Source: Coprobacillaceae bacterium UN01-12pH3A | GTDB lineage: Bacteria; Bacillota_I; Bacilli_A; Erysipelotrichales; Coprobacillaceae | Direction of reading: 5' to 3' | Length of the DNA stretch: 64,000 bases | NCBI GenBank assembly: GCA_027676805.1 | Contig: JAQENU010000001.1 | Coordinates: 361,499-425,498, forward strand | Shown: positions 26,563 through 34,894 of the stretch, piece by piece | How the letters are laid out: each line of letters begins with the position of its first letter | Numbering within the stretch: the stretch's first letter is position 1 | Notes under the pieces: generated by a model | Seen by the model: the letters and a program-made list of their open reading frames with translations, nothing else | What the model was told of the DNA's origin: nothing | The model's database searches: none | Made by a program: the position numbers and the translations under genes

Positions 26563-26756
26563 TCATTATTCATGCATTTGTAAATTAACATGGCTGAATA
26601 GGAGTAAATCGTCTCTTCTTCCTCATCACTGTCTAAAAAAGCAGTTTGGTATTCGACTGAGAGTAAATCGTCATCCTGAATTGTTTCTAAAAATTCGTTG
26701 ATTTCATCTTCAAGATCCAATTCATGACAGCAGTCAAACATCTTTACTTTTATCAT
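26556..26756 (-). CDS. Spore-associated Cse60-family protein
   Basis: A 66-aa acidic protein that opens MIKVKMFDCCHELDLEDEINEFL and ends with YSAMLIYKCM, the pattern I know from the Cse60 family, which in Bacillus is made in the mother cell during sporulation under sigma-E. The precise role is unknown. I use the ATG at 26756, spaced 5 bases from GGTGA; upstream ATGs at 26777 and 26762 have no SD at the right distance. It supports the view that this organism forms spores, with the germination operon. Confidence 0.75.
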   Translation of the reverse strand: MIKVKMFDCCHELDLEDEINEFLETIQDDDLLSVEYQTAFLDSDEEEETIYSYSAMLIYKCMNNED

Positions 26757-26772
26757 TTGCATCACCGCTGGT

Positions 26773-26781
26773 ATCATACCA
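26773..26781 (-). promoter_or_regulatory. Extended -10 element upstream of cse60
   Basis: TGG-TATGAT on the minus strand, 17 bases before the proposed start. No sigma-E promoter was recognised, so this is weakly supported. Confidence 0.3.
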
Positions 26782-26788
26782 ATAAAAT

Positions 26789-26820
26789 ATAAAAAAATAA
26801 GTCGGATTTACGACTTATTT
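26789..26820 (-). terminator. Intrinsic terminator of the nagA-epimerase unit
   Basis: Stem AAATAAGTCG/CGACTTATTT (10 bp perfect, 6-base loop) with a U-rich tail on the minus strand. Confidence 0.85.
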
Positions 26821-26834
26821 TCATCATTTTTTAA

Positions 26835-27710
26835 TTATTGTGTAATTTCTATTTTGAAACAGCATTCAAATGTTTGATCAACAGGCAGGCTTACAATATC
26901 TTCCTTATCCTTCAATTCTCCTGTAAATCCGGCATCATCAGCATGAGAACGCCAAGGCTCCAACGCTAAAAGTCCGCCAACCTGACGTGTTGCCCAGATT
27001 CCTAAAAAGTTAAAGTTTTCCATATGCAGCGTTACTGCTTTATTGTGGTTGATTGATTTCAAGGAAACAGATTTTGATTTAAAATCAGTAACCACTACTG
27101 CATCATCTTTAAACATTTCCTGTCTGACAAAGAAACGTTTTTCGTTTTCTAACAATGGCTGCGTTTCTCCATTATAGACAGAATTTTCAACATCCAATAA
27201 ACGACGGCTCAATGTTTCCGGCTGTTCAAATTCAACATAGTAATCATTGCTTGATTCGTTTTCATACATTGGACAAGCAAATGCCGGATGTCCGCCTACC
27301 CCAAAGTAAATCGTTTTATCATCTTTATTTTCTACTTTGATATGGCAGCTTAATGTATTCCTATCCAATGTATAGGTGACAGTTAATTTAAAGCCATATG
27401 GATATACATCTTTGAACTTTTCATTATCTAAAGTTAAAACAACACGATCCTCAGCTGTTTCTTCTACCGTAAATTCATTATGACGGGCAAAGCCATGCTG
27501 TGTTAAATGATATTCTTTCCCCTCAGCACGGTACGTATCATTGATGACTTTTCCTACGATTGGGAAAAGAATCGGCGCACTGTTTGCCCAATAAGCCTTG
27601 TCTCTTTTCCACATATAGTTCATTTGGTCTGATAATCCCACCATTTTATGAATTTCTGCTCCCTTGGGATGAATATCCACTTCTAAAAAATCATTTTTTA
27701 ATGTTATCAT
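26835..27710 (-). CDS. Aldose 1-epimerase family protein (LacX-like)
   Basis: A 291-aa galactose-mutarotase-like protein. It has the family blocks WANSAPILFPIVGKV, HGFARHNEF with the catalytic His, FGVGGHPAFACP with the second His, and the Glu region LLALEPWRSHADD near 240. Its length and sequence fit the LacX/YihR branch rather than GalM (about 340 aa). Family members interconvert alpha and beta anomers of aldoses; the exact sugar is unknown. It follows nagA by 9 bases, so an amino sugar or its phosphate is a plausible substrate by context. Confidence 0.88.
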   Translation of the reverse strand: MITLKNDFLEVDIHPKGAEIHKMVGLSDQMNYMWKRDKAYWANSAPILFPIVGKVINDTYRAEGKEYHLTQHGFARHNEFTVEETAEDRVVLTLDNEKFKDVYPYGFKLTVTYTLDRNTLSCHIKVENKDDKTIYFGVGGHPAFACPMYENESSNDYYVEFEQPETLSRRLLDVENSVYNGETQPLLENEKRFFVRQEMFKDDAVVVTDFKSKSVSLKSINHNKAVTLHMENFNFLGIWATRQVGGLLALEPWRSHADDAGFTGELKDKEDIVSLPVDQTFECCFKIEITQ

Positions 27711-27719
27711 AAGTTTCTC

Positions 27720-28856
27720 CTAATAGATTAATTTACCATTTACAAAGGCATGTTTTAAGCGTACCTGATCATCAAAAATAATGATGTCCGCTAATTTTCC
27801 AACAGCAATGCTGCCTAATTGATCATCGACTTTAATCGATTTAGCCGGATTTAAAGAAGCTAAACGGACAGCTTTAACAATATCAATACGGAAATAATCC
27901 ATAGCATTCTTTACTGCATCATTCATACATAAGATACTTCCCGCTAAAGTCCCATCTTTTAAGCGAGCTGTTCCGTTTTCGACAGTGACTCCCTGACCGC
28001 CTAATTGATAAGTCCCCGGATCTTTCATACAGGCTTCCATAGAATCGGTAATCAATGTTAAATAATCGTCGCCTTTAGCATGGTATAAAATACGTGCTGC
28101 CGGTGCGGAAACATGATGCCCGTCTAAAATCAGCTCTGCATAAGTCTGATCACTGTCCATTGCCAACCCTACAATTCCTGGATTACGGTGATTCAATGGA
28201 GTCATGGCATTATACGTATGAGTAAAATGATCCGCCCCTAAATCAAGCAGCTTCTTTCCTTCGTCATAGGTTGCTCCGGTATGCCCTAAAGAAACAGTAA
28301 TCCCTTTTTCCAGCAAGTACTTCGTTAGAGCTTCTGATCCCGGCATTTCCGGTGCTAACGATAATAATTTAACGATTGCACTGTATTCCCCTGTCATCTT
28401 ATCAAACATTTCAATTGAAGGATCGACGATATATTCTCCCGGCTGAGCTCCTTTATGTTTAATATTAAAGAATGGTCCTTCCATATGTGTCCCAATGATT
28501 CTGGCTCCATTCACTTTATCCTTATTTTCAGCAATGTTTTTGATCGCCACATAAGTGCTTTCCTGAGATTGTGTCATCGTGGTTGGCAAAAAGCCGGTCA
28601 CTCCGGTTTTGACATTTGATACAGACAGATTATCTAAATCTTCAAAAGTAGCATTCATCGCGTCGCTTCCGTTTTTTCCATGCGTATGCACATCGATGAA
28701 TCCCGGTGAAACAAAGTGTCCCTGCGCATCAATAACTGTTGCTTCCGGATCTGTTTCATCTGTAATGTTAATGATCTTTTCATCTTGAATCCATAGATTC
28801 TTTTCTACGATCTGATCATTTAAAATAATTTTCCCGTTAACAATACAATATTTCAA
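27720..28856 (-). CDS. nagA: N-acetylglucosamine-6-phosphate deacetylase
   Basis: First step of intracellular GlcNAc-6-P use, releasing acetate and GlcN-6-P for NagB. The amidohydrolase metal motif is SPGFIDVHTHGKNGSDAMN, with THMEGPF, LGHTGA, HTYNAM, DGHHV and LITDSMEA following in the expected order. The start is a TTG at 28856, five bases after AGGTGA; the GTG at 28865 belongs to that SD. The result is 378 aa, normal for NagA. An aldose epimerase follows. nagB lies far away at 61203, so the two are not in one operon here. Confidence 0.95.
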   Translation of the reverse strand: MKYCIVNGKIILNDQIVEKNLWIQDEKIINITDETDPEATVIDAQGHFVSPGFIDVHTHGKNGSDAMNATFEDLDNLSVSNVKTGVTGFLPTTMTQSQESTYVAIKNIAENKDKVNGARIIGTHMEGPFFNIKHKGAQPGEYIVDPSIEMFDKMTGEYSAIVKLLSLAPEMPGSEALTKYLLEKGITVSLGHTGATYDEGKKLLDLGADHFTHTYNAMTPLNHRNPGIVGLAMDSDQTYAELILDGHHVSAPAARILYHAKGDDYLTLITDSMEACMKDPGTYQLGGQGVTVENGTARLKDGTLAGSILCMNDAVKNAMDYFRIDIVKAVRLASLNPAKSIKVDDQLGSIAVGKLADIIIFDDQVRLKHAFVNGKLIY

Positions 28857-28874
28857 TTTTATCACCTCGTGTTT

Positions 28875-28883
28875 ATTATAACA
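28875..28883 (-). promoter_or_regulatory. Extended -10 promoter of nagA
   Basis: TGT-TATAAT on the minus strand, 19 bases before the start; TTCACA lies 19 bases further upstream as a loose -35. Confidence 0.5.
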
Positions 28884-28922
28884 AAAAACCTATTATTAGT
28901 GTGAACAAAATGCTTGATTCCA

Positions 28923-28952
28923 TAAAAAAAACTATCCGTTAATCGGATAGTC
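28923..28952 (-). terminator. Intrinsic terminator of the rimP-rbfA operon
   Basis: Stem ACTATCCG/CGGATAGT (8 bp perfect, 5-base loop), followed on the minus strand by eight U. Confidence 0.9.
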
Positions 28953-28953
28953 T

Positions 28954-29307
28954 CTATTCTTGAGTTTCATTCGTATGAATATCTTTAATGATCTTTTCAA
29001 TTTTATTTCCATAATCTAATGATGTATCCAATAGGAAATGGAGTTCCGGTACACGCCGGATTGTTAAACGCTTCGCCAAAAGGGTGCGAATAAACCCTTT
29101 TGAACGATTCAGCGCTTCTAATCCATCACGTGTATCATAATCCTTTCCCAAAAATGTTACATAGATTTTAGCTATGGATAGATCACGTGTCACATCTACT
29201 GCCGTGATTGTACAAAATCCAATCTTTGGATCTTTAACCTCCATCTGCAGGATCTGTGTTAATTCTCTTTGAATGATCCCATTTAATTTTTCTTTCTTTA
29301 AAACCAT
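28954..29307 (-). CDS. rbfA: Ribosome-binding factor A
   Basis: KH-fold factor for 30S subunit maturation at low temperature. The 117-aa protein shows LNGIIQRELTQILQMEVKDPKIG, the conserved VTRDLSIAKIYVTFLG, and RRVPELHFLLDTSLDYGNKI. I start at the ATG at 29307, preceded by TTGGAGG, rather than at an upstream TTG. It is the last gene of the rimP-nusA-ylxR-ylxQ-infB-rbfA operon and has its terminator 1 base after the stop. Bacillus continues this operon with truB, ribC and rpsO; here it ends. Confidence 0.96.
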   Translation of the reverse strand: MVLKKEKLNGIIQRELTQILQMEVKDPKIGFCTITAVDVTRDLSIAKIYVTFLGKDYDTRDGLEALNRSKGFIRTLLAKRLTIRRVPELHFLLDTSLDYGNKIEKIIKDIHTNETQE

Positions 29308-29319
29308 AAAAGCCTCCAA

Positions 29320-31182
29320 CTATCTTGCGACTTCCTGCATTTCAAATCCTTCGACAATATCGTTTTCTTTAATATCATTGTAGTTTTCGATTGTCAGACC
29401 ACATTCATACCCTTGGGCAACTTCTTTTGCATCGTTTTGGAAACGTTTTAAAGAACCCAATTTTCCGGTATAAATTACAATTCCATCTCTGATCAAACGA
29501 ACTCCGCAATCTCTGCGCATAAAGCCATCTGTCACGTAACATCCTGCGACTGATCCGACTTTAGACACTTTAATAACTTGTCTGATTTCTGCCTGTCCGA
29601 TGATAACTTCTTCAATCTCCGGTGCAAGCATTCCCTGCATTGCCGCTTCAATTTCTTCTACCATTTTATAAATGATATTGTGCAAACGAATTTCTACGCC
29701 TTCTTCTTCCGCTTTCTTACGTACATTTGCTTCTGGTCTAACGTTAAATCCATAAATGATCGCTTGTGAAGCACTCGCTAAAAGAATATCCGATTCAGAA
29801 ATACTTCCGACAGTTGAACGAATAACATTAACTCTAATTCCATCAACATCAATTTTTTCCAATGATGATTTCACTGCTTCCGCTGTTCCTTGAACGTCTG
29901 ATTTTACGATGATATTCAAATCTTGAACAGCACCTTCGTTAATTTTTGAGAATAAATCATCCAATGATAAGGCACTTGTTGTTTTTCTGTCTTTATCTTG
30001 TTTTAATTTACTTCTTTCTTCTCCGACATGTCGTGACATCTTTTCAGTTTCAAACGCCATGAACTTATCTCCGGCAACTGGCACTTCATTTAATCCCGTA
30101 ATTTCAACCGGTGTTGAAGGTCCGGCTTCAGTAATTTCTTTTCCTTTATCATTCAGCATCTGACGTACACGTCCATAAGCGGCACCAACAACGATTGGAT
30201 CTCCCGTTCTTAACGTTCCGTTTTGTACAAGTAAAGTCGCTACAGGACCACGTCCTCTATCTAGTTTACCCTCAACTACAGTTCCATATGCATAACGTTT
30301 TGGATTCGCTTTTAAATCTGCCATTTCTGAAACAACCAAAATTGTTTCCAGCAATTCTTCAATTCCCATGTTCATTTTAGCTGAGATTTCACAATAAACA
30401 GTATCTCCGCCCCATTCTTCCGGAGTCAATCCTAAATCTGCCATCTGTGATTTAATGTTATCCGGATTTGCTCCCGGCTTATCAATTTTATTGACAGCGA
30501 CAATGATTGGCACTCCTGCTGCTTTGGCATGGTCAACCGCTTCTCTTGTCTGAGGCATTACTCCGTCATCTGCCGCTACTACGATAATAACGATATCGGT
30601 TACCTGAGCACCACGCGCACGCATCGCTGTGAAAGCCTCATGTCCCGGTGTATCTAAGAACGTAATTTTCTTATCGTTGATTAAAACCTGGTAAGCACCG
30701 ATATGCTGAGTGATTCCACCAAATTCACCGTCAACAACACTTGTTTTACGAATCGTATCCAACAGCGTTGTTTTTCCATGGTCAACATGTCCCATGATTG
30801 TTACAACCGGCGGACGGTTCATTAAATCATTTTCATCGTCAACAATTTCAATCTCTTCAAAATTTATTTCGCTGACTTCAATATGCTTTTTAATTTCATA
30901 ACCGTATTCCATACATACCAATTCCACATTTTCATCATCCAATGAAGAATTGATTGTTACCATTTTCCCTAACATAAATAATACTTTAATAACATTTGCA
31001 GGGGTTTGATTGATTTTTTCAGCTAATTCACCAACCGTAATACCTTCTTCATAAACAACGATTCCGTCTCCTACCTTCACTTCTTCTTTTTTATTTGGCA
31101 CGTTCGAAATCAATGTTTTCTTTTTAGGCGCTGTTTTTTTACCTGAACGATTTGGTCTCTTATTTTTATTCATCTTTGCCAT
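29320..31182 (-). CDS. infB: Translation initiation factor IF-2
   Basis: GTPase that places fMet-tRNA on the ribosome. G1 is GHVDHGKT at 131-138, G3 DTPGHEAF, G4 NKIDKP, followed by the beta-barrel domains and the C-terminal C1/C2 domains (VAQGYECGL). At 620 aa it is a short form: the N-terminal extension is only about 125 residues with a Lys/Arg-rich start and one IF2-N subdomain ([11 protein letters not shown]). The start has GGTGG upstream and lies 8 bases after ylxQ. It is the main gene of the operon. Confidence 0.98.
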   Translation of the reverse strand: MAKMNKNKRPNRSGKKTAPKKKTLISNVPNKKEEVKVGDGIVVYEEGITVGELAEKINQTPANVIKVLFMLGKMVTINSSLDDENVELVCMEYGYEIKKHIEVSEINFEEIEIVDDENDLMNRPPVVTIMGHVDHGKTTLLDTIRKTSVVDGEFGGITQHIGAYQVLINDKKITFLDTPGHEAFTAMRARGAQVTDIVIIVVAADDGVMPQTREAVDHAKAAGVPIIVAVNKIDKPGANPDNIKSQMADLGLTPEEWGGDTVYCEISAKMNMGIEELLETILVVSEMADLKANPKRYAYGTVVEGKLDRGRGPVATLLVQNGTLRTGDPIVVGAAYGRVRQMLNDKGKEITEAGPSTPVEITGLNEVPVAGDKFMAFETEKMSRHVGEERSKLKQDKDRKTTSALSLDDLFSKINEGAVQDLNIIVKSDVQGTAEAVKSSLEKIDVDGIRVNVIRSTVGSISESDILLASASQAIIYGFNVRPEANVRKKAEEEGVEIRLHNIIYKMVEEIEAAMQGMLAPEIEEVIIGQAEIRQVIKVSKVGSVAGCYVTDGFMRRDCGVRLIRDGIVIYTGKLGSLKRFQNDAKEVAQGYECGLTIENYNDIKENDIVEGFEMQEVAR

Positions 31183-31190
31183 ATAACCAC

Positions 31191-31490
31191 CTACCCTATC
31201 TTTTCTTTTAATTTTTCAGCAAATTTTTTATCCAACACAGCGATTGCCATACGATTGCTTTTACCGATGGCATTCGATAATTCTGTGCTATCACCTATTA
31301 TTATATACTCAATTTTGTAATGTGTACACTTATCTATTAAACGTTTCTTCGTGTTATCACTTGCATCTTCAGCAATAATAACCAATTTCGCTGATTTATC
31401 CCGAATACTTAACAATACGCCTTCACCACTGGCGAGGTTTCTGGAGCGCATTATTAAGCCAATATAATTAAGAACGTCCTTATTCAACAT
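31191..31490 (-). CDS. ylxQ: YlxQ, L7Ae-family RNA-binding protein
   Basis: A 99-aa protein of the L7Ae/L30e/S12e kink-turn-binding fold. The pattern [36 protein letters not shown] and [16 protein letters not shown] matches the family, including the central Asp-Ala-Ser stretch. It overlaps ylxR by 11 bases and precedes infB by 8, an arrangement conserved across Bacillota. In Bacillus the homologue binds RNA kink-turns; the biological target is not settled. Confidence 0.93.
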   Translation of the reverse strand: MLNKDVLNYIGLIMRSRNLASGEGVLLSIRDKSAKLVIIAEDASDNTKKRLIDKCTHYKIEYIIIGDSTELSNAIGKSNRMAIAVLDKKFAEKLKEKIG

Positions 31491-31734
31491 TCTTCAGCAA
31501 TTCCTCATAGATCGCTTCCGGCACTTTTGTTTCCAATGAGCGATCCAATGAGCCTTTTTTCTTTGCCAGTTCAATTGCTTCTTTTGATTTTTTCAGATAA
31601 GCACCACGACCGTTTTGCTTACCGCTATAATCAATAAAAACTTCGCCTTCTTTGTTTTTAACGATGCGAATCAATTCTTTTTTAGGACATTGTTCTCCCG
31701 TTGCTACACATTTTCTCAGTGGGATTTTTTTCAT
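31480..31734 (-). CDS. ylxR: YlxR/RnpM, DUF448 RNA-binding protein
   Basis: An 84-aa protein of DUF448. It has the conserved start PLRKCVATGEQCPKKELIRIV and the second block GRGAYLKKSKEAIELAKKKGSL. Recent work on the Bacillus homologue (named RnpM) shows it binds RNase P RNA and lowers its activity; whether that holds here is inferred from family. It sits 11 bases after nusA and overlaps ylxQ by 11 bases in the conserved nusA-ylxR-ylxQ-infB order. Confidence 0.94.
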   Translation of the reverse strand: MKKIPLRKCVATGEQCPKKELIRIVKNKEGEVFIDYSGKQNGRGAYLKKSKEAIELAKKKGSLDRSLETKVPEAIYEELLKNVE

Positions 31735-31745
31735 CTAAAACCCTC

Positions 31746-33140
31746 CTAATCTTCATCGTAATATTTATCAAATTCATCATAATCGATTTCTTCGTCATAT
31801 TTGCTGTAGTCATCGTCGTAGTAATCTTCTTCATCATCTTCTTCAACAACTGTTTTCTTTGTTTCCTGCACAAGGGCAGCCGGTGTTTCTTCAATAATTT
31901 CTTCAACGGCTTCTTCCACTACAGCTTGTGCCGGCATCGCTTCAATGATGACCTCATTTAGATTAGATTCTTCAACGATTTCTTCTGCCACTTCTTCTAC
32001 TGCTTCCACTTCTTTTGCGGTTGTTTCCGCCAGCATTTCTTCTTCGATATCTTTATATTCTTCATGTTTAACCTCTTCTAAAGAATACAATCCTTCGCTG
32101 ATAGCATCGCTCAATGATTTAATATCAATCTTCCAGCCTGTTAAACGCGCCGCTAAGCGAGCATTTTGACCACGTTTACCAATTGCCAGTGACAACTGAT
32201 TATCCGGTACCACAACAAAAGCAGACTTATCTTCTTCATTGATGCTGACATTAATTACATTTGATGGTGCTAAAGCATTTGATATGAAAGTTGCCGGATC
32301 TTTTGAATATTCTACGATATCAATCATTTCACCGTGTAATTCTTCAACGATATTTTTAACACGGGTTCCTTTTGGTCCAACACATGATCCGATTGGATCG
32401 ATATCATCTGCTTTTGTATAAACCGCAATCTTGCTTCTTTCCCCAGCTTCTCTTGAAACCGAGAAAATTTCAACAATACCTTCATAAATTTCAGGTACTT
32501 CCATTTCAAACAAACGTTTAACTAAACCGGGTTCTGTTCTTGAAACAACGATATGTGTTCCTTTTGTCCCATGGTCTACTTCAGAAACATATACCTTTAA
32601 ATGCTGTCCTTCTACCAGCTTTTCACCTGGGATCTGTTGATTTGCCGCTAAGAAAGCTCCTGTTTTACCAATATTAACAATCGCAAAACGATCTTCTACA
32701 CGATCTACGATTCCGGTAATGATTTCATCTTTCTTATCAATAAATTCATTATATAAACTTTCTTTTTCAGCTTCTCTGATCTTTTGACGTAAGATTTGTT
32801 TTGTCTGCACAGCAGCTAAACGTCCAAAGATATCCGGTGATACAGCATTTTCAACCACATCTCCGATTTTATAATTAGGATTGATTTCCTGTGCTTCTTC
32901 CAATGAAAGCTCAATATCTTCATCTTCGACTTCTTCCACTACTGTTTTAATCTCATGCAGTGAAATCTTCGCTGTTTTAGGATCGATATCTACACGAACG
33001 ATAGAATCCGGACTTAAATAGTTTTTCTTATAAGATTTTTCTAAAGCTTCTTTTAATGCATCTAATACGATTTCTTTTTTTATACCACGTTCATTCTCTA
33101 ATATTTCTAAAGCTTCAATAAACTTTTTATTCCCAGCCAT
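31746..33140 (-). CDS. nusA: Transcription elongation/termination factor NusA
   Basis: RNA polymerase-associated factor controlling pausing, termination and antitermination. The N-terminal polymerase-binding domain leads to an S1 domain and two KH domains, with ERSKIAVYT, DPIGSCVGPKGTRVKNIVEEL and NQLSLAIGKRGQNARLAARLTGWKIDI. After about residue 350 comes a 110-residue acidic tail that is very rich in Glu and Val and ends in repeated Asp/Tyr. Core NusA of Bacillota is about 370 aa, so this tail is long. SD AAGGAGG is strong. Confidence 0.97.
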   Translation of the reverse strand: MAGNKKFIEALEILENERGIKKEIVLDALKEALEKSYKKNYLSPDSIVRVDIDPKTAKISLHEIKTVVEEVEDEDIELSLEEAQEINPNYKIGDVVENAVSPDIFGRLAAVQTKQILRQKIREAEKESLYNEFIDKKDEIITGIVDRVEDRFAIVNIGKTGAFLAANQQIPGEKLVEGQHLKVYVSEVDHGTKGTHIVVSRTEPGLVKRLFEMEVPEIYEGIVEIFSVSREAGERSKIAVYTKADDIDPIGSCVGPKGTRVKNIVEELHGEMIDIVEYSKDPATFISNALAPSNVINVSINEEDKSAFVVVPDNQLSLAIGKRGQNARLAARLTGWKIDIKSLSDAISEGLYSLEEVKHEEYKDIEEEMLAETTAKEVEAVEEVAEEIVEESNLNEVIIEAMPAQAVVEEAVEEIIEETPAALVQETKKTVVEEDDEEDYYDDDYSKYDEEIDYDEFDKYYDED

Positions 33141-33156
33141 TTTGTTTTATTCCTCC

Positions 33157-33624
33157 TTAAAATTTGACAGCCAATCGAATAAACTTAATACGATCATAAT
33201 CTATTTCTATACGTTTCTTAATGTTTTTTACTAGGTATTTTAAAAGAATGATCTGATCGTTTACTTCTAATATTGTACCATACACTTCGTCAATTCCAGC
33301 CATTGGCATTGCCAATTTGATATACACATATTTACCAATAGAATGGCTGACTTGTTCCAAGCTCTTTAACGGCTTTTCAGCTCCCGGTGAAGATACTTCT
33401 AAATAGTATTCACCCTTGATTGGGTCTGATTCATCAAGCTTCGCACTGATTTGTTCTGATACGTTTACACATGTTTCCATATCTAATGAACCATTTATTT
33501 TTTCAATAAAGATTCTTAAATACCATTCATTATTTTCTTTTTCATAAACGATTTCATCTTCATAGCACTGTGCTTCATTTAAAATCGGTTTAATCATATC
33601 AGAAATCTGTTGAATTAATTCCAT
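33157..33624 (-). CDS. rimP: Ribosome maturation factor RimP
   Basis: Factor for 30S subunit assembly, 155 aa as expected. The N-terminal alpha/beta domain ends in the conserved YYLEVSSPGAEKPLKSLEQ, and the C-terminal SH3-like domain reads YVYIKLAMPMAGIDEVYGTIL. First gene of the nusA-infB operon. Its 5' leader carries a strong 10-bp hairpin and the transcript begins from a consensus promoter about 75 bases upstream. Confidence 0.96.
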   Translation of the reverse strand: MELIQQISDMIKPILNEAQCYEDEIVYEKENNEWYLRIFIEKINGSLDMETCVNVSEQISAKLDESDPIKGEYYLEVSSPGAEKPLKSLEQVSHSIGKYVYIKLAMPMAGIDEVYGTILEVNDQIILLKYLVKNIKKRIEIDYDRIKFIRLAVKF

Positions 33625-33645
33625 CTTATCTCCCTTTCCAATAAT

Positions 33646-33669
33646 AAAGAGTGGGTCCCCCCACTCTTT
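33646..33669 (-). promoter_or_regulatory. Strong leader hairpin upstream of rimP
   Basis: AAAGAGTGGG pairs perfectly with CCCACTCTTT around a 4-base loop, 22 bases before the rimP start. There is no U tract on the minus strand, so it is more likely an mRNA stability or control element than a terminator. Confidence 0.5.
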
Positions 33670-33704
33670 TAGATTCGTTGCTTTAGTATCTAAATGACGT
33701 AATC

Positions 33705-33733
33705 AATATATCATATATTTATGTAAATGTCAA
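33705..33733 (-). promoter_or_regulatory. Main promoter of the rimP-nusA-infB-rbfA operon
   Basis: TTGACA (33728-33733), 17-base spacer ending in TGA, TATATT (33705-33710) on the minus strand. A near-consensus sigma-A promoter. Confidence 0.85.
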
Positions 33734-33833
33734 TTAAACACGTCTTTTTTTATAGGTTTTATCGACTATTTTTCAAACTGGCGGGATATACATCAAAAAA
33801 AGGCTGTTCTCATGGAAAAGATTAAAATTAGGA

Positions 33834-33862
33834 TTGAATACTCATCTCTATTATTCTATGAT
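33834..33862 (+). promoter_or_regulatory. Promoter of the Ig-like lipoprotein gene
   Basis: TTGAAT (33834-33839), 17-base spacer, TATGAT (33857-33862). It predicts a leader of about 100 bases. Confidence 0.6.
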
Positions 33863-33970
33863 AAAGGTAGTAAGTTTCTTTAAGTGTCATTTTCTCAACA
33901 TTTACATTTATTCTATAAAAAAAGAGGTGAATTCGATAAACAAAATATAACCCTAACGGAGGAAATGTCT

Positions 33971-34603
33971 ATGAAGCATATAAAAATAATGCTTATTTTA
34001 TTAATTGTTGTTCTTCTTGGCGGCTGTTCTAGTCAGACAAAAATAAAAAGCATCCATATTGATAGTCCGGATGTCACTTTAGACCTTGATCAAAGTCAGA
34101 CTTTTAAAGTTGAGATTGAACCTTCTAAAGCCAACATCGAAGAAAAAGATGTCGTTATAAGTGACACCTCACTCATTACTTTGACGAACGTCGCTGACCA
34201 ATCATTGACAATTAAAGCCAGTCAAAACGAAGGAATGGCTACCCTTTACATAATGACGAATGGTGTGGAAAGCAATAAAGTGACAATCAATATAGTAGAT
34301 ATAAAAAAAGCCAAAGAAAAAGTTACACAAGAAGAAAAGGAAGCCAAAGAAGCGGCAGAAAAGGAAAAGCAGGAGGCGGAAGCGGCGGCCAAAGCACTGG
34401 AAGAACAAAAACAGGCGGAGGCAGTTCAGTCTAATGAATCCACCCCAAATAATGCTATTCCAAATACCGGCACTGTTTATCTGCCAAAGAACGGAAAAAA
34501 ATATCATTCAAATCCAAATTGCAGCAATATGAAAAGTCCGCAGGCAGTCAGTCTTGAAGAAGCGCAGTCCCTAGGTTATGAGCCTTGCTCTAAATGTTAT
34601 TAA
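33971..34603 (+). CDS. Lipoprotein with Ig-like domain and C-terminal Cys/His module
   Basis: A 210-aa secreted lipoprotein. The signal ends in lipobox LLGGCSS (Cys19). Residues about 25-110 resemble a bacterial Ig-like (BIG2) domain: IHIDSPDVTLDLDQSQTFKV. A highly charged Glu/Ala/Lys helix (115-155) acts as a spacer. The C-terminal module KKYHSNPNCSNMKSPQ...SLGYEPCSKC has one His and three Cys and resembles small Ada-like metal-binding modules found at the ends of surface and nuclease proteins. The start is the ATG at 33971, eight bases from GGAGG. It is monocistronic; its role is unknown. Confidence 0.8.
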   Translation: MKHIKIMLILLIVVLLGGCSSQTKIKSIHIDSPDVTLDLDQSQTFKVEIEPSKANIEEKDVVISDTSLITLTNVADQSLTIKASQNEGMATLYIMTNGVESNKVTINIVDIKKAKEKVTQEEKEAKEAAEKEKQEAEAAAKALEEQKQAEAVQSNESTPNNAIPNTGTVYLPKNGKKYHSNPNCSNMKSPQAVSLEEAQSLGYEPCSKCY

Positions 34604-34633
34604 AACGCAGACCAATGATCTGCGTTTTCTTAT
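34602..34633 (+). terminator. Intrinsic terminator of the Ig-like lipoprotein gene
   Basis: Perfect 10-bp stem AAAACGCAGA/TCTGCGTTTT with a 7-base loop and a T-rich tail; it starts within the stop codon. Confidence 0.85.
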
Positions 34634-34641
34634 TGTTTCAA

Positions 34642-34890
34642 TTATGTTTTAATCTTGGCAATAACTTCCTGATAATTGAGATTTTCCAGATTCACTGCAT
34701 CAATTTCGATGCGCTTTCCTACTCCATTGAAATTATCCCTTTCATGATGTTGAGTGCCTTTTTAATAATCCTCAAAAGTAGAAAGAACAGGCAATATTTT
34801 TGCATTTGTTGGATAATGGTCATTGACGATATACCCAAGATGTCTTGAAGGATGTCGGCACACCGATGATAATGTCATGCCGATGTCTAT
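34642..34890 (-). pseudogene. Decayed gene fragment downstream of polC
   Basis: On the minus strand three frames join into one protein-like reading. The first part reads HLGYIVNDHYPTN then AKILPVLSTFEDY and hits a stop; a second frame gives IKKALNIMKGIISM; a third gives GVGKRIEIDAVNLENLNYQ then EVIAKIKT and a natural TAA at 34642-34644. Codon use and residue mix look like real protein, so this is probably the C-terminal remains of a gene with two frameshifts and no 5' part. I do not recognise the family. Chance remains possible because each piece is short. Confidence 0.4.
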
Positions 34891-34894
34891 CCCT

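Noticed and set aside
34594..34848. An 84-codon plus-strand reading frame after the Ig-like lipoprotein
   Set aside because: It would begin inside the lipoprotein gene and cross its terminator. The opposite strand gives a better, though broken, protein-like reading.
34860..34890. Hairpin GATGTCGGCA/TGCCGATGTC as the polC terminator
   Set aside because: On the minus strand the pairing has two A-C mismatches and there is no U tract, so it is not a convincing terminator.
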